Shown: positions 42,416 through 49,361 of the stretch, piece by piece
Layout of the letters: each line of letters starts with the position of its first letter
How positions within the stretch are numbered: position 1 is the first letter of the stretch
Assembly: GCF_003403075.1 (NCBI RefSeq)
Contig: NZ_CP031557.1
Location: 682,001 to 746,000, forward strand
From: Flavobacterium psychrotrophum
Lineage (GTDB): Bacteria > Bacteroidota > Bacteroidia > Flavobacteriales > Flavobacteriaceae
Reading direction: 5' to 3'
DNA: 64,000 nucleotides
The notes under the pieces: model-generated
The model's database searches: none
Seen by the model: the letters and a program-made list of their open reading frames with translations, nothing else
Told to the model about the DNA's origin: nothing
Program-made: the position numbers and the translations under genes

Positions 42416-43483
42416 TTATATCTTCTCCGTCCACCCAAAGGTGTCTTCGGCAAGCTTGTTCTGTATACTAGTAAGTTTTTCTTTTAGCTCCAGTGCCACC
42501 GGATTTTCCTGTTTAGGCAGTTCATAATAAACATCCTGGTAGCTAAAGCCTTCAATAGGGCTTATTACAGCTGCAGTACCGGCGCCAAAAATTTCTTTTA
42601 GCGATCCGTTTTTCATGCCTTCAATAAGCTCTGCTACTAAAACAGGGCGTTCTTCTACCGTAATACCATCACGTTTTGCAATGTCTATAAGGCTCTTACG
42701 CGTTACGCCATCCAGTATCCTTTCGCTGGTAGGAGCTGTGCAAAGTGTATCGTTTATCCTGAAAAATACGTTCATGGTACCGGCCTCTTCAAGCTTGGTA
42801 TGTGTAGCATCATCCGTCCATATTACCTGCTGGTAACCTTGTTCGTTAGCTAACTTTGTAGGATAAAATTGAGATGAATAGTTACCGGCTGCCTTTGCTG
42901 CACCAATACCACCATTGGCCGCACGGCTAAAGTGCTCTGCTATAAGCACCTTAACTTCGCCCTGGTAGTATGACTTAGCCGGAGACATAATAATCATAAA
43001 CCTGTATTGAGCAGATGGCGATGCTATAACACCGTGACCTGTGGCTATCATGAACGGACGCAGGTATAGCGAGTTGCCTTTACCTTTTTTAACCCATTCG
43101 CGGTCTATATTTATAAGTTGCCTAAGGCCTTCTATAAATACCTCTTCAGGTACTTCGGGCATTGCCAGCCTTACTGCAGATTTATTAAAACGTTCAAAGT
43201 TTTGGTCAGGGCGAAAAAGCCAGATATCATCTTTTTCATCCTTATAAGCTTTCATGCCTTCAAAAATTGCCTGCCCGTAATGGAACACCCTCGAAGAAGG
43301 ATCCATAAGCATGGGGGCATAGGGTTCAATAACCGGAGTACCCCATTCGCCATTTTTGTAATCGCAATACAGCATATGGTCTGTAAAAACATTACCAAAC
43401 GGCAGGTTCTCAAAATCTACCGAGCCAATTTTAGAGGTCTCGGCTTTCTGAACTTTAATAGTAAAAGTAGGGTTTCCGCTCAT
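42416..43483 (-). CDS. ilvE: Branched-chain amino acid aminotransferase
   Basis: The 355-residue class IV PLP aminotransferase matches the BCAT II group in length. It shows FHYGQAIFEGMKAYK at the N-terminal third, YLRPFMIATG, the PLP lysine segment AAKAAGNYSSQFY, and the closing LEEAGTMNVFFRIND. It transfers the amino group between Leu, Ile or Val and 2-oxoglutarate. It is a single gene with its own promoter and is convergent with the MazG-like gene. Confidence 0.96.
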   Translation of the reverse strand: MSGNPTFTIKVQKAETSKIGSVDFENLPFGNVFTDHMLYCDYKNGEWGTPVIEPYAPMLMDPSSRVFHYGQAIFEGMKAYKDEKDDIWLFRPDQNFERFNKSAVRLAMPEVPEEVFIEGLRQLINIDREWVKKGKGNSLYLRPFMIATGHGVIASPSAQYRFMIIMSPAKSYYQGEVKVLIAEHFSRAANGGIGAAKAAGNYSSQFYPTKLANEQGYQQVIWTDDATHTKLEEAGTMNVFFRINDTLCTAPTSERILDGVTRKSLIDIAKRDGITVEERPVLVAELIEGMKNGSLKEIFGAGTAAVISPIEGFSYQDVYYELPKQENPVALELKEKLTSIQNKLAEDTFGWTEKI

Positions 43484-43518
43484 TAGTATAGTGTAGTTAA
43501 GAATTAGTCGCGTATTAG

Positions 43519-43526
43519 CAAATTTA
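43519..43526 (-). promoter_or_regulatory. Putative -7 element of ilvE
   Basis: TAAATTTG on the minus strand matches TAnnTTTG 35 bp before the ilvE ATG. No -33 TTG at the proper distance is seen. Confidence 0.5.
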
Positions 43527-43621
43527 CTAAAAAATCATCTTATAGCCGTTTTTAACAAATAAAAATGAAAAATAAAAAAATAAAATACTGAAACAAAGAA
43601 TTATAAATAACGATTAAGGCA

Positions 43622-43652
43622 TTGGTACATTTAAAGTTTCTGTATAAATTTG
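43622..43652 (+). promoter_or_regulatory. Promoter of the DUF4920/cytochrome-like/mnmD unit
   Basis: TTG at 43622-43624, a 20-nt spacer and TAAATTTG at 43645-43652 match the Bacteroidota consensus; the ATG is at 43680. Confidence 0.7.
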
Positions 43653-43679
43653 TCACATACAAATGTAATTTAGTTATAA

Positions 43680-44360
43680 ATGAATAAATCAGTGCTTGTA
43701 ATGGCAGCCCTGCTTTCGCTGGCTGCGTGCAAAAAAAATGAAACCGAAGTAAAGTCTGAAGAGACTGTGATTGAAGGAAAGGCAGATACCGTAAGGGTTG
43801 ATACAGATACTGTTGTGGCAAATGAGGCAACAGAAGCTGTAGAAAAGCCGGAAATGCCTGAGAAAACGGAGGCTGCCGAGAAACCTGAACAAGCTGAAAA
43901 GGCAGAAAAAGCTGAGAAACCTGAAGTTAAGGTAACGGCTGCAAAAACTTTAAAAGTTGATTATGCAGTTTTTGGCGATAAGATAGTAGCAGACAAGGCA
44001 CTTACAAAAGAAGAAATGTACAGTAAGTATAAAGGCCTTAAGTCTGGCGATACCGTAAACGTAAAGTTTGCTACTAAAATTAATGATGTTTGCAAAAAGA
44101 AAGGCTGTTGGATGAGCTTAGAGCTGCCTAATGGCAAAGAATCATTTGTAAAGTTTAAAGACTATGCGTTTTTTGTACCGCTAAACGCCGACGGCCAGCA
44201 GGCTGTAGTAAGTGGTAAAGCTTTTGTAAGTGAGGTATCTGTAGCGCAGCTTAGGCATTATGCTAAAGATGGCGGGCAGAGTGAGGCAGACATTGCTAAA
44301 ATTACCGAGCCAAAGGTTACTTACGGATTTTTAGCCGATGGCGTACTGATAAGCAAGTAA
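43680..44360 (+). CDS. DUF4920 lipoprotein with Glu/Lys/Pro-rich linker
   Basis: The 226-residue protein has an SPII signal ending LSLAAC (Cys17). A 65-residue linker rich in Glu, Lys, Ala and Pro follows, with AEKPE/AEKAEK repeats. The C-terminal domain (about 90-226) matches DUF4920: VFGDKIVADKALTKEEMY, INDVCKKKGCWMSLEL with two Cys, and VSGKAFVSEVSVAQLRHYAK. The Cys pair suggests metal or redox chemistry. The stop overlaps the start of the next gene by 1 bp (TAATG), so the two are coupled. Confidence 0.88.
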   Translation: MNKSVLVMAALLSLAACKKNETEVKSEETVIEGKADTVRVDTDTVVANEATEAVEKPEMPEKTEAAEKPEQAEKAEKAEKPEVKVTAAKTLKVDYAVFGDKIVADKALTKEEMYSKYKGLKSGDTVNVKFATKINDVCKKKGCWMSLELPNGKESFVKFKDYAFFVPLNADGQQAVVSGKAFVSEVSVAQLRHYAKDGGQSEADIAKITEPKVTYGFLADGVLISK

Positions 44361-44824
44361 TGGGGAGATTTTTATTAGTTGCCCTATGCGGCCTTGTTTT
44401 AATGGGATGCAGGCAGGAACCAAAACCTGAAGTTGAAGCGCCCGTAAAAAAAGACACTGCAGATTGTACTAAAACCGCTACAAAAGCGTTTAAAATGTAT
44501 GAGCTTAGCGAAATGGCATCGCTTATGGAGCGTATGTATGCAGAGAACAGCCAGCTTAAACAGCGTATTGTAAATGGCGATACACTGGGGAAGTTTCCTG
44601 AATATATGCTCAAGATACATTCGGCTAAACTGACGGATGAATCTGATAATGATGCTTTTTTTAAAGAGAACGCTGCTAATTTTATAAAGGCGCAGCGCAC
44701 TATTTATGAAGACCCTAAAACTGCTAAGCAACATTTTAATGATATGGTTACAGCCTGTATTACCTGCCATGAAGGTAAATGTGGCGGGCCTATACAGCGT
44801 ATTAAAAAGCTTTATATTAAGTAG
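44360..44824 (+). CDS. Lipoprotein with C-terminal CxxCH haem-binding motif
   Basis: The 154-residue protein has an SPII signal ending VLMGC (Cys17). The mature part is all-helical, and a single CITCH motif (Cys133, Cys136, His137) is close to the C-terminus. Helices first and CxxCH last is the layout of cytochrome c-prime-like four-helix bundles, so a membrane-bound monohaem cytochrome is likely. Another Cys pair (Cys36 and Cys141) may form a disulphide. It overlaps the DUF4920 gene by 1 bp and mnmD starts 2 bp after its stop. Confidence 0.8.
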   Translation: MGRFLLVALCGLVLMGCRQEPKPEVEAPVKKDTADCTKTATKAFKMYELSEMASLMERMYAENSQLKQRIVNGDTLGKFPEYMLKIHSAKLTDESDNDAFFKENAANFIKAQRTIYEDPKTAKQHFNDMVTACITCHEGKCGGPIQRIKKLYIK

Positions 44825-44826
44825 TT

Positions 44827-45492
44827 TTGAGAAGAGAAATTATTACAACAGGCGATGGATCTGTAACGATACACCTGCCGGACAAGAATGAAAACTATCA
44901 TTCTAAGTTTGGTGCCATTACAGAGGCGCGCCATGTATTTATAAACAATGGGCTGGCGCTTACAAAAGGCAGGCCTGTTGCAATTTTAGAAATAGGCTTT
45001 GGTACCGGGCTTAATGCGTTTATAACGTATGCCGAGGCACTTAAATCTGGCCAGGTAATAAACTATACCGGGGTAGAAGCATACCCGGTAGCAGAGGAAG
45101 AGGCAAAGCAGATGAACTATGCATCTGAACTTGAAACCGGGGAGGAAGGAAAAACAGTGTTTGAGGCAATGCATGCTGCGCCCTGGGGCGAAGCAGTTAG
45201 TATAAACGATAAATTTACGTTAACTAAACAGCAAAAATTTTTCCATGAAATAAATGATGCTGAAATTTACGACCTCATTTATTTTGATGCCTTTGGTTAT
45301 CCTGTGCAGCCGGAACTTTGGAGCGAGGAAATTTTTTCTAAAATGTATAAGGCCTTAAAGCCGGGTGGAATATTGGTTACCTATGCGTGCAGGTCTGTTA
45401 TTAAAAATAATATGAAAGCTGTGGGTTTTATTACAGAGAAACTTCCGGGGCCTCCTGGCAAACGGGAAATGCTTAGAGGTGTGAAATCATAA
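44827..45492 (+). CDS. mnmD: tRNA 5-methylaminomethyl-2-thiouridine methyltransferase
   Basis: The 221-residue protein matches stand-alone MnmD: REIITTGDGSVTIHLPDKNE, YHSKFGAITEARHVFINNGL, the SAM motif ILEIGFGTGLNAF and IYFDAFGYPVQPELWSEE. It methylates nm5s2U34 of tRNA in the last step of mnm5s2U synthesis; the FAD domain of bifunctional MnmC is absent. The frame starts with TTG at 44827, and the family's N-terminus (MKREIIxTxDGS-like) supports that start. It lies 2 bp after the cytochrome-like gene. Confidence 0.93.
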   Translation: MRREIITTGDGSVTIHLPDKNENYHSKFGAITEARHVFINNGLALTKGRPVAILEIGFGTGLNAFITYAEALKSGQVINYTGVEAYPVAEEEAKQMNYASELETGEEGKTVFEAMHAAPWGEAVSINDKFTLTKQQKFFHEINDAEIYDLIYFDAFGYPVQPELWSEEIFSKMYKALKPGGILVTYACRSVIKNNMKAVGFITEKLPGPPGKREMLRGVKS

Positions 45493-45634
45493 ATGAATGT
45501 TAAAAAATTATCATATTAAAAAATTTAATAGGTTAAAATTATTGCATTCATTTTTTTAATCGATAAATAATTATACCTTTACCACATGTTCTTATAATCA
45601 TAACCTCAATCATTTTACTATTATGCCTGCATCC

Positions 45635-45826
45635 ATGTTTAACTACACCAAAACAGTGTTGGAAAAAATGAGTTTTGACCCAATATTGTTTTGTAAGGAA
45701 GTAGAAAAAGCACTGAAGACGCTGTTACCATATGAACTGGAACAGCTGATAGACTGGCTTTACAACTACACTACCGGCAAGCCTGAACTACAGGTATGCC
45801 TTACAGCAGTAGAAAATAAAAAATAA
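45635..45826 (+). CDS. Small conserved-looking protein
   Basis: The frame has ATG codons at 45623 and 45635. The second gives MFNYTKTVLEKMSFDPILFC, which I favour because the sequence before it is low in character (63 residues). The protein is amphipathic and helical with ALKTLLPYELEQLIDWLYNY. Small proteins with this FDP-LFCKE-KAL-LLP pattern recur in Flavobacteriaceae, to my memory; no function is known. Confidence 0.72.
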   Translation: MFNYTKTVLEKMSFDPILFCKEVEKALKTLLPYELEQLIDWLYNYTTGKPELQVCLTAVENKK

Positions 45827-45847
45827 CCTTTATTTCTTTTTAGAAAA

Positions 45848-45880
45848 AATAGGCCCGTAACTAAAAGTTTCGGGCCTATT
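45848..45880 (-). terminator. Terminator between the small gene and osmC
   Basis: A perfect 10-bp stem (AATAGGCCCG / CGGGCCTATT) with a 13-nt loop. The T run is on the minus strand, so it serves osmC, but it may also affect the + strand gene. Confidence 0.88.
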
Positions 45881-45900
45881 ATATTTAAAGCAGTTTTTAA

Positions 45901-46320
45901 TTAAGCTATCAATGTAGCAGATAATGTAATTTCAGCATTAAGCAGCTTAGATACAGGGCAAATTTCTTTTGCTTTAGTGGCCAGCTCCTGGAAATCCTGA
46001 TCGCTAAGTCCCGGTACGCTTGCTTCCAGCTTAAGGTGAACTTTTGTAATGGTACCGTCTTCAAAAGTCACCTGAGCCTCTGTGTTAAGGTCTTCGGGTG
46101 TAAATCCTTTTTCTGATATAAGGAAGCTTAACTGCATAGTGTAGCAGCCAGAGTGTGCAGCGCCTACAAGCTCTTCAGGATTAGTGCCTACACCGTCTTC
46201 AAAACGTGTTTTGAATGATAATTGTGCATTATTAAGGGTAGTGCTTTCTGTGCTTACAGATCCTTTTCCGTCTTTCCCTGTTCCTTTCCAGTTTGTAGAT
46301 GCTTTTCTTGTAAATTTCAT
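45901..46320 (-). CDS. OsmC family peroxiredoxin
   Basis: The 139-residue protein has both OsmC redox cysteines: one in AAHSGCYTMQLSFLI and one in AKEICPVSKLL. NWKGTGKDGKGSVS at the N-terminus is the family's opening. It reduces organic hydroperoxides using a thiol donor. It is a single gene, close to an oxyR gene (1.3 kb away), which fits peroxide defence. Confidence 0.94.
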   Translation of the reverse strand: MKFTRKASTNWKGTGKDGKGSVSTESTTLNNAQLSFKTRFEDGVGTNPEELVGAAHSGCYTMQLSFLISEKGFTPEDLNTEAQVTFEDGTITKVHLKLEASVPGLSDQDFQELATKAKEICPVSKLLNAEITLSATLIA

Positions 46321-46448
46321 GATGTTTAAATTTTAAGGTTTTAATTATTTAATTATGATGGCTTTTTGTAAGAGTATTATTCGTAAAGTTATTAATTAAT
46401 AGCCCTTAACGGTTAAGCCTGTATTATATTTATTTGTTAATCTTAGAA

Positions 46449-47477
46449 TTAATTGTGCAATTTGTCTTTCAGCGCGTCTGTAGCCTGTTTTATGGCTGCT
46501 CGCGGTGCAGGTGTATTTGTAATAGGGTTTAGCATTACAAAATCGTGAATGGTACCTATGTAGCGTGTGGCAGTAACTTTTACACCGGCAGCATTTAGCT
46601 TTTTCGCATAAGCCTCGCCTTCATCACGCAATACATCATTTTCAGCAGTAATGATCAATGCTTCCGGAAGATTTTGCAGTTGCTCAATATCAGCGCGTAG
46701 TGGCGATGCGGTAATTTGGTTACGGTCGGCTTTGTTAGGCGCATACTGGTTCCAGAACCATATCATGGCATTGAGGGTTAAAAAGTGCCCGTTAGCAAAT
46801 TGCTGGTATGATGCGGTATTAAAGTTAGCGTCGGTTACAGGGTAGAACAATAGCTGGTAATCAATCTGCGGACCTTTGCGTTCTTTTGCCATCAGGGTAA
46901 CGGCTATCGCCATGTTACCGCCTACACTGTCGCCGCCCACGGCTATTTTAGACGTGTTAAAGCCAAGTTTGCTGCCATTTTCTTTAATCCATTTTGTAGC
47001 GGCATAAGATTCTTCATTTGCCTGAGGGTAGCGGGCTTCGGGGGTGGGAGTGTAGTTTACAAATACTACGGCAATGTTAGCGCCTACAGCCAGTTCTCTT
47101 ACCAGGCGGTCGTGGGTAAAGGCGTTGCCCAGTATCCATCCGCCACCATGAAAGTACATAAGTACCGGTAGCTTTTCTTTACTGCCCTGCGGTTTTACAA
47201 TTCTGATGGACACTGTGCGGCCATCCTGTGTAATGGTTTTTTCTTCAATGTCTACAGGTAGTTTTTTGTAATCGCCCGTTTGTGCATTGATAAGTACATT
47301 ACGGGCATCCTGTATAGATAGTTCATAAAGTTGCGGGCCTGTGCCGCTGTGTACTGCTTTTAAAAACTCGCGGGTATTTTTTTCTACATTGTAGCTTCCT
47401 GCAAGCGATGGATCGGTTTGGGCGTGGGCGGCATTTAATCCTAAAAATGCTAAGGCCATTACTGTTATTTTTTTCAT
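46449..47477 (-). CDS. Exported alpha/beta hydrolase of the HSL family
   Basis: The 342-residue protein has a signal peptide (about 1-19, ending AHAQ). The HSL-family features are YFHGGGWILGNAFTHDR (oxyanion hole), GGDSVGGNMA (nucleophile Ser), ITAENDVLRDEG (Asp) and IGTIHDFVML (His). It is a periplasmic or secreted esterase for short-chain esters. It is divergent from oxyR, 132 bp apart. The natural substrate is unknown. Confidence 0.93.
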   Translation of the reverse strand: MKKITVMALAFLGLNAAHAQTDPSLAGSYNVEKNTREFLKAVHSGTGPQLYELSIQDARNVLINAQTGDYKKLPVDIEEKTITQDGRTVSIRIVKPQGSKEKLPVLMYFHGGGWILGNAFTHDRLVRELAVGANIAVVFVNYTPTPEARYPQANEESYAATKWIKENGSKLGFNTSKIAVGGDSVGGNMAIAVTLMAKERKGPQIDYQLLFYPVTDANFNTASYQQFANGHFLTLNAMIWFWNQYAPNKADRNQITASPLRADIEQLQNLPEALIITAENDVLRDEGEAYAKKLNAAGVKVTATRYIGTIHDFVMLNPITNTPAPRAAIKQATDALKDKLHN

Positions 47478-47609
47478 GATATAAAAGATTAACTGAGTTT
47501 ATAATTTCGGGCTTCTCATTTCCCTTATTTTGATGAGACAAATTTATTCCAGCATCACATATAAATCAAATTAATAATTTTTTACCTTTATAAAATAAAA
47601 TTATAATTA

Positions 47610-48590
47610 ATGACGCTCCAGCAACTCAAATATATCATAGCTCTTGATGAACACCGCCATTTTGCAAGGGCTGCCGAAGAATGTATGGTGAGTCAGCCAG
47701 GACTTACCATTCAGCTAAAAAACCTTGAAGAAGAGATAGGAATAAAGATATTTGACCGTACAAAGGTACCTTTAAAGCCAACTTTAGTAGGGACAGAAAT
47801 TATCGAAAAAGCAAAAAAACTGCTTCGGGAAGCAGATGCCATCCGTGATTTTGTCGTTAATAAAAAAAATGACCTTAAAGGAAAAGTAACGCTTGGCGTT
47901 ATAAGTACATTGTCGCCCTACATTATGCCACTGTTTATAAAGGCAATGCGCCAGGCAGTACCGCAAATGCATTTTACCATTAAAGAAATGGGGACGGGCC
48001 AGCTGATGCACGGGCTGGAAACCGGAAGTATTGACATTGCGCTTATGGCTACGCCCACAGGGCATCCGGGCTTAAGGGAGTATCCTGTGTTTCAGGAGCC
48101 TTTTGTTGCCTACCTTAACGAAGGGCACCCTATGGCAACGGCAACGGAATATGAACTACAACCGCAGGACAGGCCTGAATTGTTATTACTGCAAAGCGAG
48201 TATTGCTACAATGCCCAACTGCTGGATATCTGCGGAATAAAAGATGGTGGATATAAAGAAGAGCAGTTTAGCTACGATATTAACTCAATAGAAACACTTA
48301 AAAACCTGGTAAGGGCAGGGTTGGGGTTTGCCCTTGTACCACAACTATCGGTGCTTAATGAACAGGAATCAACTTTATATAAGCCATTTAAGGAACCGGT
48401 TCCTGTGCGTGAAATAAGCCTGGTGGTGGCAGATACTTTTAACCGTAAGCTGTTACTCGAAAAAATGAATGAAGCCTTATGGAGCTGCCTGCCTGAAAGC
48501 ATTAAAAAAGACAAGCCATATAAAAAGATTCGCTGGAACGACTCGCCTTACTTTATTGAAAAGGTGAGTGAAGCTATGAAAGGTAAATAA
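47610..48590 (+). CDS. oxyR: OxyR, hydrogen-peroxide-sensing LysR regulator
   Basis: The 326-residue LysR protein has an N-terminal winged HTH (QQLKYIIALDEHRHFARAA) and a C-terminal effector domain. The segment SEYCYNAQLLDICGIKDG carries Cys199 and Cys208, the same residue numbers and spacing as the redox cysteines of E. coli OxyR, so peroxide sensing by disulphide formation is strongly suggested. It is divergent from an esterase gene; no katA or dps gene is in the window, but osmC is nearby. Confidence 0.93.
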   Translation: MTLQQLKYIIALDEHRHFARAAEECMVSQPGLTIQLKNLEEEIGIKIFDRTKVPLKPTLVGTEIIEKAKKLLREADAIRDFVVNKKNDLKGKVTLGVISTLSPYIMPLFIKAMRQAVPQMHFTIKEMGTGQLMHGLETGSIDIALMATPTGHPGLREYPVFQEPFVAYLNEGHPMATATEYELQPQDRPELLLLQSEYCYNAQLLDICGIKDGGYKEEQFSYDINSIETLKNLVRAGLGFALVPQLSVLNEQESTLYKPFKEPVPVREISLVVADTFNRKLLLEKMNEALWSCLPESIKKDKPYKKIRWNDSPYFIEKVSEAMKGK

Positions 48591-48596
48591 TGAGTT

Positions 48597-48664
48597 AGCC
48601 ACGAATTACACAAATTGACACTAACAAATTGAAATAATTCTTGAAATTTGTGTAATTCGTGGCT
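48597..48664. repeat. Perfect 20-bp inverted repeat, hairpin copy 1
   Basis: Arms AGCCACGAATTACACAAATT (48597-48616) and its exact inverted copy (48645-48664) with a 28-nt spacer. Related copies lie at 49161-49239 and 63131-63189. It could act as a terminator between oxyR and the convergent gene ending at 48673, but no T run is present. Confidence 0.9.
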
Positions 48665-48672
48665 TTGAAATT

Positions 48673-49140
48673 TTAGAACATGTCTTCCAGCTCTTTATAT
48701 AAAGTACCGTCGCTAAGCATAGCGCCCTGTTCTATAAGGCTGAAGATTTCGGTATTACGGTCTTCGCCAAAATCTTTTTTGCCGCGGCTCAGGTGTACTT
48801 CCTTACTAAAAATATTTTCGTTAAGCCATTGCAATCCGCCTTCGGTCAAAAAGTCGGCCAGTGGGGTATGGGCATGTATTACAATACTTTCCATATTCTC
48901 TTTACCCAGTTTAAAAAGAAAAATGTGGTTTTTAGAGTAATGCTCCAGCCATTCGGCTTTATCCATTACGCTTTCCCATATCAGGTCGCTAAAAACATCA
49001 ATTTCCTGTTCAGCAACTTCTGGTTTTTCCTGTTTCAGGGTATCCCATTCGCCTTTATCTATAGACTGAGAGGCCAGGAAGCGGATGAATTCTTCATGCA
49101 ATTCTTCAAGCTGTTCCTTAGTAAGTCGGGTATATTTCAT
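48673..49140 (-). CDS. Conserved Bacteroidota protein (DUF6495-like)
   Basis: The 155-residue acidic soluble protein starts MKYTRLTKEQLEELHEEFIR and has a conserved-looking centre with DKAEWLEHYSKNHIFLFKLG and VIHAHTPLADFLTEGGLQWL. From memory this matches a Bacteroidota-specific family annotated DUF6495; I cannot check. There is no signal peptide. The gene is bracketed by two copies of the AGCCACGAATTACAC hairpin repeat. Confidence 0.78.
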   Translation of the reverse strand: MKYTRLTKEQLEELHEEFIRFLASQSIDKGEWDTLKQEKPEVAEQEIDVFSDLIWESVMDKAEWLEHYSKNHIFLFKLGKENMESIVIHAHTPLADFLTEGGLQWLNENIFSKEVHLSRGKKDFGEDRNTEIFSLIEQGAMLSDGTLYKELEDMF

Positions 49141-49160
49141 AATATATTTTTTTGCAATAG

Positions 49161-49239
49161 ATTACACAAATTGAATCCGTGTAAAATATGCAGGTTAAGA
49201 TCTTAATTAAATTTGTGCAAATTTGTGTAATTCGTGGCT
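49161..49239. repeat. Degenerate hairpin repeat, copy 2
   Basis: The right arm AATTTGTGTAATTCGTGGCT (49220-49239) is intact; the left arm keeps only ATTACACAAATT (49161-49172). It belongs to the family seen at 48597 and 63131. Confidence 0.75.
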
Positions 49240-49336
49240 GAATAACTAATGACCGATAAAAAACTTTTTCATTGGGTAGCAACCTGAGGAAACTTGCGAG
49301 AGGACAATCTGCCTAAAAATTGTAAGACTTTCTTCT

Positions 49337-49344
49337 TATCTTTG
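49337..49344 (+). promoter_or_regulatory. Putative -7 element of priA
   Basis: TATCTTTG matches TAnnTTTG, 18 bp before the priA ATG. The nearest TTG is too close for a standard -33 box. Confidence 0.45.
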
Positions 49345-49361
49345 CAATACAACACTTATAT

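Noticed and set aside
43552..43830. Minus-strand open frame before the DUF4920 gene
   Set aside because: It is a shadow that crosses the promoter and the signal peptide of the supported gene.
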